DNA of 6,091 nucleotides, from contig JAWLCO010000180.1 of the NCBI GenBank assembly GCA_041687075.1, positions 1 to 6,091 of the forward strand. Reading direction: 5' to 3'. The stretch is from ZC4RG25 sp041687075 (lineage in GTDB: Bacteria; Pseudomonadota; Alphaproteobacteria; Rhizobiales; Hyphomicrobiaceae). The notes below the pieces were generated by a model that was not told where the DNA came from, searched no databases, and saw only the letters and a program-made list of their open reading frames with translations. Every line of letters starts with the position of its first letter. The stretch's first letter is position 1. This document shows, one piece after another, positions 1-4,732 of the stretch. The translations under genes were made by a program, and so were the position numbers.

Positions 1-449
1 AGGCTGCCTTCGGACAGGGTTACAGCCTCGGCGTCACGGTCTCGAGAGCGTGTCAGGCGACTGCCATTGAGTGCCAGCAGAGGCCCGATCCAGGCGCGCC
101 GGAGTCCGCTCGGGCGTGTGCCCTCATAGGTCAGCTCCGCCGTAAGCCATGCCCCTGTATCGGAAACGGCGAGAAGCCGGCGCCCGTCATCATCCAGCAC
201 GAGCCCCGACAGACCACCGAACTCGTTAGAGGACGAAGAGAGCACCAGTCCGCCGCGCCACCGCAGACGACCGAAGGTCTGACGATCGAGGTTCTCTCTG
301 TCGAAGCCTGCAATCTGCGTGGCCGTGATTTCGATTGGCTTGGTTTCGGTGACGACCGGCTTCTGCGCCGCCGCGTCGCGTGCGAACACGGTGAGGAAAA
401 CCAGCAGCGGCAGGACGAGCGCCGTCGCAGCAGAGCCAACCCGGCACAC
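1..449 (-). CDS. Phytase-like esterase domain protein, secreted (5' part only, cut by left edge)
   Basis: This reading frame is open from a GTG at 449 to the window edge: 149 full codons, no stop. The GTG was chosen because GGGAGG lies 5 nt upstream and because translation then begins with a good signal peptide: hydrophobic residues about 8-22 (ALVLPLLVFLTVF) followed by ARDAAAQ, with likely cleavage after the AAA near residue 28. Mature residues about 70-149 contain the pattern GGLSGLVLDDDGRRLLAVSDTG, then AWLTAEL, IGPLLALNG and RDRDAEAV. I recognise this as the N-terminal part of the 'esterase-like activity of phytase' beta-propeller family. Such proteins are exported, probably to the periplasm, and their substrates are mostly unproven. 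It follows cobT on the same strand after 48 bp and may share its transcript. A TTG at 467 is a less likely start because it lacks a well-placed ribosome site. Family assignment is fairly sure; the function is not. Confidence 0.8.
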   Translation of the reverse strand, partial: MCRVGSAATALVLPLLVFLTVFARDAAAQKPVVTETKPIEITATQIAGFDRENLDRQTFGRLRWRGGLVLSSSSNEFGGLSGLVLDDDGRRLLAVSDTGAWLTAELTYEGTRPSGLRRAWIGPLLALNGSRLTRSRDRDAEAVTLSEGS

Positions 450-454
450 TTCCG

Positions 455-460
455 CCTCCC
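455..460 (-). promoter_or_regulatory. Shine-Dalgarno site deciding the GTG start of the phytase-like gene
   Basis: On the minus strand GGGAGG is followed by a 5-nt spacer (CGGAA) and then GTG at 449. It is the clearest ribosome binding site in the window. It favours the GTG over the in-frame TTG 18 nt upstream (which would start before this site) and over the out-of-frame GTG at 447. Confidence 0.65.
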
Positions 461-497
461 GTCGCAATCCCGACCTCGCGAACCCAGGTGTTTCGGA

Positions 498-2381
498 TCA
501 GTGCAAACGCGCACGCCGGTCAGACCGGCGCGGCGCCAACGTCGCGCTCTTCTCTTCAAAGAGCTCGACGAGCTTATCCGTCATCGCACCGGCCAGCTCG
601 GACGGGTCGGTGATCGTCACCGCGCGGCGGTAATAGCGGGTGACGTCGTGCCCGATCCCGATGGCGATGAGCTCGACCGGTGACCGGGTCTCGATCTCTT
701 CGATCACCTGTCGCAGGTGATGCTCCAGGTATGAGCCGGAGTTCACGGAAAGCGTCGAATCATCCACCGGCGCGCCGTCCGAGATCATCATCAGGATGCG
801 GCGCTGCTCGGGCCGGCCCAGCAGGCGGTTGTGCGCCCACGCCAGCGCCTCGCCGTCAATGTTCTCCTTGAGCAGACCCTCGCGCATCATGAGCGCCAGG
901 TTGCGCTTGGCCCGCCGCCAAGGCGCATCGGCGGCCTTGTAGATGATATGGCGAAGATCATTGAGCCGTCCGGGGTTCGGCGGCTTGCCGGCAGCCAGCC
1001 ACTGCTCGCGGGATTGCCCGCCCTTCCAGGCGCGCGTCGTGAAGCCCAGGATCTCGACCTTGACGCCGCAGCGCTCCAGCGTGCGCGCAAGAATATCGGC
1101 ACAGCAGGCCGCGACCATGATCGGCCGCCCGCGCATGCTGCCGGAGTTGTCGAGCACGAGGCTGACCACCGTATCGCGGAAATCCGTGTCGCGTTCGCGC
1201 TTGAAGGAGAGGGGATGCGTCGGGTCGATCACGACCCGCGGCAAGCGCGCCGGATCCAGCGTGCCTTCCTCCAGGTCGAAGTCCCAGGCGCGGTTCTGCT
1301 GAGCCATCAGGCGGCGCTGCAGGCGGTTGGCAAGCCGCGAGACGGCTCCGGAGAGCGCCCGCAGCTCCTTGTCGAGAAAGGTCCGGAGCCGCTCCAGCTC
1401 ATCGGGCGTCGAGAGGTCCTCAGCCGCGATCTCCTCATCGAAAGCACGGGAGAATACGCGGTAGCCAAATTTTTCCGGATCATCCAAGACGGAGGAGTTC
1501 GGCCGCCAGGGTTCACGCGTTTCGGCGGTTTCCTCGCCCTCGGCGTCAGCGTCGAACTGGTCGGTATCGGACAGGTCGGTGGCGTCCTGGGACTCGCCCT
1601 CTTCGCCCTCCGCCAACTGCTCCTCGGAAAGCTGCTCCTGACCCTCGGAGCCATCTTCGCTCGACTCGGACTGCTCGTCGCCACCGTCCGGATTCTCGTC
1701 GTTATCGGCGTCGTTCTCTTCGGGCTCGCCCTCGGCCAGATCCTCCGTCAGATCGAGTTGGCGGAGCACGTCGCGGAGCAGGCGGCCGAAGCCTTCCTGG
1801 TCTTCGCAGAGGCCATCCATGCGGTCGAGCGTCTTGCCCGCCCGATCCTCGATCCACGGCCGCCAGACGTCGACAAGCGCCTGCGCGGATTTCGGCGGAG
1901 GCAGGCCGCACAGGCGCTCGCGGACCATCAGCGACAAGGCATCCTCGAGCGGTGCCTCGGAGCGCTCCTTCACATCTGCGAAGCGGCCGTGGGCGTAGAG
2001 GTCCTCGGTTTTGGCCGTCAGGTTGTCGGCCATGCCCGGCATGCGATTGGCACCGAGAGCCTCGACACGCGCGCGTTCCACGGCCTCGAAGACGGCGCGC
2101 GCAGGGCCAGCGTCTGGCGCCAGCCTGCGGTGAATCTTGTGGTCGTGAACAGCGGCCGTCAGGGCGAGGCTGTCTGCCCAGCCGCGGATCACCGCCACCT
2201 CGCGCGGCGACGGCACGCGAGAGGGCTCCGGAAGCTGCACCGTCTTGCCGTCGAGCTCCGGCCGGCCAGCTGAATAGTTGACCTGGATCTCGTCGTCCCC
2301 GGCAATCGCGCGCACCGCCAGTCCGAGCACGCGCTTCAGCGGCTCGGCGGGCGGTTCCTTGCGTTTCGGAGCTTGGGCCAT
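498..2381 (-). CDS. cobT: Aerobic cobaltochelatase subunit CobT
   Basis: 627 residues, about the usual CobT length. With CobS it forms the chaperone-like AAA+ motor that works with CobN to insert Co2+ into hydrogenobyrinic acid a,c-diamide in the oxygen-dependent cobalamin pathway (cytoplasm). Visible organisation: N-terminal helical domain about 14-210; a strongly acidic low-complexity linker about 213-290, mostly E, D, S, Q and G; then, after LDDPEKFGYRVFSRAFDEE (299-317), a C-terminal von Willebrand A/MIDAS domain about 400-610. MIDAS residues are visible: DNSGSM 411-416 (D411, S413, S415), GFTTR 446-450 and MMISDGAP 531-538 with D535. ATG at 2381 was chosen because MAQAPKRKEPP resembles the family start. 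The frame stays open to a GTG at 2540, but that extension crosses repeat-rich intergenic DNA and is not family-like. The ribosome site is weak (GAGAG). cobS lies 204 bp upstream and the phytase-like gene 48 bp downstream. The linker explains the long antisense open frames opposite it. Confidence 0.97.
   Translation of the reverse strand: MAQAPKRKEPPAEPLKRVLGLAVRAIAGDDEIQVNYSAGRPELDGKTVQLPEPSRVPSPREVAVIRGWADSLALTAAVHDHKIHRRLAPDAGPARAVFEAVERARVEALGANRMPGMADNLTAKTEDLYAHGRFADVKERSEAPLEDALSLMVRERLCGLPPPKSAQALVDVWRPWIEDRAGKTLDRMDGLCEDQEGFGRLLRDVLRQLDLTEDLAEGEPEENDADNDENPDGGDEQSESSEDGSEGQEQLSEEQLAEGEEGESQDATDLSDTDQFDADAEGEETAETREPWRPNSSVLDDPEKFGYRVFSRAFDEEIAAEDLSTPDELERLRTFLDKELRALSGAVSRLANRLQRRLMAQQNRAWDFDLEEGTLDPARLPRVVIDPTHPLSFKRERDTDFRDTVVSLVLDNSGSMRGRPIMVAACCADILARTLERCGVKVEILGFTTRAWKGGQSREQWLAAGKPPNPGRLNDLRHIIYKAADAPWRRAKRNLALMMREGLLKENIDGEALAWAHNRLLGRPEQRRILMMISDGAPVDDSTLSVNSGSYLEHHLRQVIEEIETRSPVELIAIGIGHDVTRYYRRAVTITDPSELAGAMTDKLVELFEEKSATLAPRRSDRRARLH
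514..530. repeat. Perfect 8-bp inverted repeat at the 3' end of cobT
   Basis: CGCCGGTC (514-521) and GACCGGCG (523-530) are exact inverted copies around a single A. They lie inside the last codons of cobT, 14 nt before the stop. As RNA this would be a stem of about 7 bp with a 3-nt loop. No U-tract follows on the minus strand, so it is not a standard intrinsic terminator. It could be a 3' stabilising stem, or chance in GC-rich code. Confidence 0.4.
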
Positions 2382-2455
2382 TGCTCTCGTCTTGTGTCCG
2401 GTCACACTACTCTGACCGCTTCGCCAAACCGGTAACGGCGCGATGCACACACCGG

Positions 2456-2475
2456 CTCCCTCTGCAGGCAGGGAG
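2456..2475. repeat. 6-bp hairpin, second arm of the cobS-cobT intergenic element
   Basis: CTCCCT (2456-2461) pairs with AGGGAG (2470-2475) around an 8-nt loop. A competing pairing, CCCTCT 2458-2463 with AGAGGG 2474-2479, overlaps it. ACCG 2451-2454 and CGGT 2481-2484 could lengthen the stem imperfectly, in competition with the outer ACACCGG/CCGGTGT helix. Two alternative pairings of one segment could be a switch or simply reflect purine/pyrimidine-rich sequence. Confidence 0.45.
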
Positions 2476-2507
2476 AGGGTCGGTTTGTTGCAGCCCCAAC
2501 GGGCCGG

Positions 2508-2526
2508 CCTCTCCTTATTGGAGAGG
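2508..2526. repeat. Perfect 7-bp hairpin with 5-nt loop in the cobS-cobT gap
   Basis: CCTCTCC, loop TTATT, GGAGAGG is the strongest simple hairpin in the window. It sits directly against the GGGCCGG arm at 2501-2507. Neither strand has a T-run after it (minus strand continues CCGGCCC, plus strand TGGAGG), so it does not look like a rho-independent terminator. It may attenuate, stabilise or mark a processing point of cobS-cobT mRNA. Confidence 0.6.
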
Positions 2527-2585
2527 TGGAGGTGGAGCACTCAGCATACGTTCCGGCCCAGATCAGGTTCATTCCGATCCCGGTG

Positions 2586-3578
2586 TCAGCTCAGCGCCAC
2601 GTTGGCGGCGCTCTCCGGCAGATCCTCACCGAAGCAGCGCTGATAGAACTCGGCCACCAACGGCCGCTCGAGCTCGTCGCACTTGTTGAGGAACGTCAGC
2701 CGGAACGCGAAGCCGATGTCGCCGAAGATGTCGGCATTCTCGGCCCAGGTGATCACCGTCCGCGGGCTCATGACGGTCGACAGGTCGCCGTTGATGAACG
2801 CGTTCCGCGTCAGGTCGGCAACGCGCACCATGTTAGACACGGCCTTGCGCTTCCCATCCGACTTGGCGAACGACTTCACTTTCTGCAGGACGATGTTCAC
2901 CTCGTCGTCGTGCGGCAGATAGTTGAGCGTGCAGACGATCGACCAGCGGTCCATCTGGCCCTGGTTGATCTGCTGCGTGCCGTGATAGAGGCCGGACGTG
3001 TCGCCGAGGCCGATGGTGTTGGTTGTCGCAAAGAGCCGGAACGCCGGATGCGGACGGATCACCTTCGACTGGTCGAGCAGCGTCAACTTGCCCGAAACCT
3101 CCAGCACGCGCTGGATGACGAACATGACGTCAGGCCGGCCGGCATCGTACTCGTCGAACACCAGCGCCGTGTTGGTCTGCAGGGCCCACGGCAGAATGCC
3201 TTCCCGGAACTCCGTCACCTGCTTGCCATCCTTCAGCACGATGGCGTCGCGGCCGACGAGATCGATACGGCTGACATGGCTGTCCAGGTTCACGCGCACG
3301 CACGGCCAGTTGAGCCGGGCGGCGACCTGCTCGATGTGGGTCGACTTGCCGGTGCCGTGGTAGCCCTGAATCATGACGCGCCGGTTATGCTTGAAGCCGG
3401 CGAGAATGGCGAGCGTCACCTCTCGATTGAAGAGGTAGTCCGGATCAACGTCCGGCACGTGCTCGTTCGGCGTGGAGTACGCCGGCACTTCGAGCTCGCT
3501 GTCGAGGCCGAAGACCTGGCGCACAGACACTTTCATGTCCGGGAGGCCGGGACCCCCGGCTTGTTCTTGCGCTCGCAT
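2586..3578 (-). CDS. cobS: Aerobic cobaltochelatase AAA+ ATPase subunit CobS
   Basis: 330 residues, the normal CobS length. It is the ATP-hydrolysing ring subunit that pairs with CobT and drives CobN-catalysed cobalt insertion into hydrogenobyrinic acid a,c-diamide. An AAA+ core is plain: Walker A GYHGTGKST 72-80 (K78), Walker B ALVFDEYDAG 138-147 (D142, E143), sensor-1-like FATTN 183-187, and QMDRW 208-212 with a candidate arginine finger R211. The segment HIEQVAARLNWPCVRVNLD 81-99 is typical of CobS. ATG at 3578 was chosen because GLPDMKVSVRQVFG (11-24) aligns with the family's N-terminal region, which has about a dozen residues before it. M15 is an in-frame alternative. Neither start has a clear ribosome site. 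The J-domain gene ends 89 bp upstream on the same strand. The stop codon TGA (2586-2588) shares its last base with the outer stem of the intergenic repeat element. Confidence 0.97.
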   Translation of the reverse strand: MRAQEQAGGPGLPDMKVSVRQVFGLDSELEVPAYSTPNEHVPDVDPDYLFNREVTLAILAGFKHNRRVMIQGYHGTGKSTHIEQVAARLNWPCVRVNLDSHVSRIDLVGRDAIVLKDGKQVTEFREGILPWALQTNTALVFDEYDAGRPDVMFVIQRVLEVSGKLTLLDQSKVIRPHPAFRLFATTNTIGLGDTSGLYHGTQQINQGQMDRWSIVCTLNYLPHDDEVNIVLQKVKSFAKSDGKRKAVSNMVRVADLTRNAFINGDLSTVMSPRTVITWAENADIFGDIGFAFRLTFLNKCDELERPLVAEFYQRCFGEDLPESAANVALS

Positions 3579-3642
3579 GCTGATGATGTGTTCCGATAAG
3601 TTTCGCTATCACTACTCGACACGATCCGTGCCGAATCCCGCT

Positions 3643-3652
3643 TTGGCGCCAA
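3643..3652. repeat. 10-bp perfect palindrome between the J-domain gene and cobS
   Basis: TTGGCGCCAA is perfectly symmetrical and lies in the 89-bp gap upstream of cobS, 65 bp before its ATG and 16 bp after the J-domain stop. It could be a dimeric regulator site or a weak structural element. I do not match it to a named operator. No convincing -35/-10 pair or terminator was seen elsewhere in this gap. Confidence 0.3.
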
Positions 3653-3667
3653 TCTTCAGTGGCCGCC

Positions 3668-4297
3668 TTATTGCACGAGCCCTGCCTGCTTCAGATAGTT
3701 ATAAGCTTGGATGATCTCACGCAACCTGTCCTCCGATCCCCCACCGCCGTTGGCATCGGGATGATGCAGCTTCACGAGAGCCTTGTAGCGTGACTTGATC
3801 TCGTCGCCGCGCGCCGTTTCCGGCAAGTCCAGCGTTTGCAGCGCCTTGCGCTCCAATGGCTTCAATGCGCGCCGGTGCTCCGGCCGCTCACTCTGCCGCG
3901 CGCGCCACGCATGGAAGCCTTGCGCGTTGGCAGACCGCGCCTCCGCAAAGCGGTGGAGGTCGGCAGCCGACACGCCACGCGGCGTACCATTGGCCCAGGA
4001 GTTGACGCCGACCTTCCAGGTCGGGCGGTGCCCGTAAACGGCGCCCTGCAGGTACTGCTCGACCTCGGCGTTGCTCATGCCATCGAAGTAGTTATAGGAG
4101 CTGTTGTACTTCCGGACATGGTCCGCGCAGAACGTATAGTACTGGCCATCCTGGCCGCGCCCCTTGGGTGCCCGATAGCGGCCGGCCTCGGTGCATCCCT
4201 TCCATTGGCAGCACGGCCGGTCATGCTTCGCATCCTGCTTTTCCGCCCGTGGGCGGTGGATGCGGATCATGTCGAAGTATTTCGAGTCGAGCTTCAT
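3668..4297 (-). CDS. J-domain (DnaJ-like) protein with N-terminal Cys/His cluster
   Basis: 209 residues. The C-terminal part about 150-206 is a J domain: ALQTLDLPETARGDEIKSRYKALVKLHHPDAN, with the diagnostic HPD at 179-181 followed by a G-rich turn and REIIQAYNYL. It should stimulate the ATPase of an Hsp70 such as DnaK. The N-terminal part is not DnaJ-like. It has C29, C30, C35, C57 and H60 (CCQWKGC ... FCADH), a possible zinc-binding site, then VRKYNSSYNYFDGMS and a charged middle. DnaJ's G/F and CxxCxGxG repeats are absent, so this is a specialised J protein, not DnaJ itself. ATG at 4297 was chosen because MKLDSKYFDMIRI is the usual family start. The frame is open 31 codons further, to 4390, into promoter DNA. 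There is no ribosome site before the ATG and a -10-like hexamer lies 8 nt upstream, so the mRNA may be leaderless. It lies upstream of cobS on the same strand, a conserved arrangement in related bacteria. Confidence 0.9.
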   Translation of the reverse strand: MKLDSKYFDMIRIHRPRAEKQDAKHDRPCCQWKGCTEAGRYRAPKGRGQDGQYYTFCADHVRKYNSSYNYFDGMSNAEVEQYLQGAVYGHRPTWKVGVNSWANGTPRGVSAADLHRFAEARSANAQGFHAWRARQSERPEHRRALKPLERKALQTLDLPETARGDEIKSRYKALVKLHHPDANGGGGSEDRLREIIQAYNYLKQAGLVQ

Positions 4298-4305
4298 GGC
4301 GCCGG

Positions 4306-4334
4306 AGTATGATCGCGCGGCCCGGCTCGCACAA
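4306..4334 (-). promoter_or_regulatory. Candidate promoter of the J-domain gene, possibly giving a leaderless mRNA
   Basis: On the minus strand TTGTGC (4334-4329) and CATACT (4311-4306) are separated by 17 nt. The -10 matches 4 of 6 consensus bases and the -35 only 3 of 6. CATACT ends 8 nt before the ATG at 4297, so transcription would begin at or next to the start codon. This fits the lack of a Shine-Dalgarno site. Inferred from spacing only. Confidence 0.35.
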
Positions 4335-4353
4335 GCAGGTCTCATCGCGCGCA

Positions 4354-4382
4354 TTGGCCGCGTGGCGATCCGGCCATAGACT
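4354..4382 (+). promoter_or_regulatory. Candidate bolA promoter
   Basis: TTGGCC (4354-4359) and TAGACT (4377-4382) are 17 nt apart, each matching 4 of 6 bases of the sigma-70 consensus. The predicted start near 4389 gives a leader of about 34 nt that includes GAGG at 4410-4413. It lies back to back with the J-domain gene's candidate promoter, leaving 19 nt between the two -35 boxes, so one regulator could affect both. Confidence 0.35.
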
Positions 4383-4422
4383 GCATTCAATTGGTTCGTT
4401 GCGGATACTGAGGCCCTGACAG

Positions 4423-4701
4423 ATGACGATCGAGCAAGCGATCCGTGAAAAGCTGATGGTGGCGCTCAATCCTGTGCGCCTCGACGTGATCAATGAGAGC
4501 GAATTGCACGCGGGCCACCGCAGCTCACCCGGCACTGGCCAAAGCCATTTCCGCGTTCTTGTCGTGTCCGAGGTGATGCGGGGCAAGTCCCGCGTGGAGC
4601 GTCACCGCATGGTCAACGACGCACTGGCCGCCGAGCTTAAAGGTGGGGTGCACGCGCTTGCGATCAAGGCCTACGCGCCCGGGGAAGACATTCTGCCCTG
4701 A
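4423..4701 (+). CDS. bolA: BolA family protein
   Basis: 92 residues, full length for a small BolA. These cytoplasmic proteins pair with monothiol glutaredoxins to bind or transfer Fe-S clusters, and some act as stress or morphology regulators that bind DNA. Seen here: a helix about 2-13; LDVINESELHAGH 20-32 with the H29-x-x-H32 pattern; SHFRVLVVS 41-49; GKSRVERHRMVNDAL 54-68 (the signature helix-turn-helix-like segment); and GGVHALAIKAYAPGE 74-88 with the conserved H77. There is no cysteine, so any Fe-S ligands would be histidines, with the partner supplying thiols. The ATG at 4423 has GAGG 9 nt upstream. It is the only clearly plus-strand gene in the window. It is divergent from the J-domain gene and converges on the CorC-like gene after 31 bp. 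No terminator hairpin with a T-run was found there. Either a BolA1-type or an IbaG-like role is possible. Confidence 0.95.
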   Translation: MTIEQAIREKLMVALNPVRLDVINESELHAGHRSSPGTGQSHFRVLVVSEVMRGKSRVERHRMVNDALAAELKGGVHALAIKAYAPGEDILP

Positions 4702-4732
4702 TCCGTGCCGAAGCGCCGCCTGACGCCGGCCG

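Larger units (their letters stand above)
2449..2586. other. Multi-arm inverted-repeat element between cobS and cobT (possible structured RNA or interspersed repeat)
   Basis: The 204-bp gap between cobS and cobT contains inverted repeats that nest and abut. The closing stem is ACACCGG 2449-2455 with CCGGTGT 2580-2586. Inside it, in plus-strand order, are: CTCCCT 2456-2461 with AGGGAG 2470-2475; a short GTTG 2487-2490 with CAAC 2497-2500; GGGCCGG 2501-2507 with CCGGCCC 2553-2559, enclosing CCTCTCC 2508-2514, loop TTATT, GGAGAGG 2520-2526; and GATC-A-GG 2561-2567 with CC-GATC 2574-2579 (one bulged base). Several stems touch with no spacer, as in a four-way junction. It would be transcribed within cobS-cobT mRNA on the minus strand. 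The closing stem reaches the last base of the cobS TGA. No known riboswitch consensus fits and no U-tract follows any hairpin. It could be a cis-regulatory RNA, an mRNA-processing or stability element, or a palindromic genomic repeat. The inverted repeats are seen; the fold and role are inferred. Confidence 0.55.

Noticed and set aside
831..2273. 480-codon open frame on the plus strand
   Set aside because: It lies antisense to cobT, has arginine/alanine/leucine-rich composition and no recognisable domain. It arises from the codon bias of GC-rich cobT, including its acidic GAG/GAC linker.
2508..2526. Rho-independent terminator of cobS
   Set aside because: The stem is good, but no T-run follows on either strand and cobT lies downstream on the same strand.
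2382..2540. 53-codon N-terminal extension of cobT from a GTG at 2540
   Set aside because: The frame is open, but the translation is not family-like and it crosses the inverted-repeat element. MAQAPKRKEPP at 2381 is a typical start.
2382..2585. Cobalamin riboswitch upstream of cobT
   Set aside because: Neither the B12 box (like AGCCAGGAGACCTGCC) nor a GGTGAAAATCC-like element was found on the minus strand.
2500..2586. TPP riboswitch-like sequence: minus strand carries GAACCTGATCTGG (2571-2559), and GCTGAG occurs nearby.
   Set aside because: The 13-mer matches the TPP aptamer core, but the required CTGAGA element is not placed correctly and the following GCCAGCG-AGGGA part is absent. The region also precedes cobT, not a thiamin gene.
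2526..3599. 357-codon open frame on the plus strand
   Set aside because: It is antisense to the whole of cobS, a certain gene, with no domain. It is a shadow of third-position GC bias.
3579..3667. Cobalamin riboswitch upstream of cobS, suggested by GCCACTG on the minus strand near 3660
   Set aside because: Only that single short match is present. The gap is 89 bp, far shorter than the riboswitch, and the other conserved blocks are missing.
4702..4732. Bidirectional terminator between the converging bolA and CorC-like genes
   Set aside because: The 31-bp gap contains no inverted repeat with a T-run on either strand.
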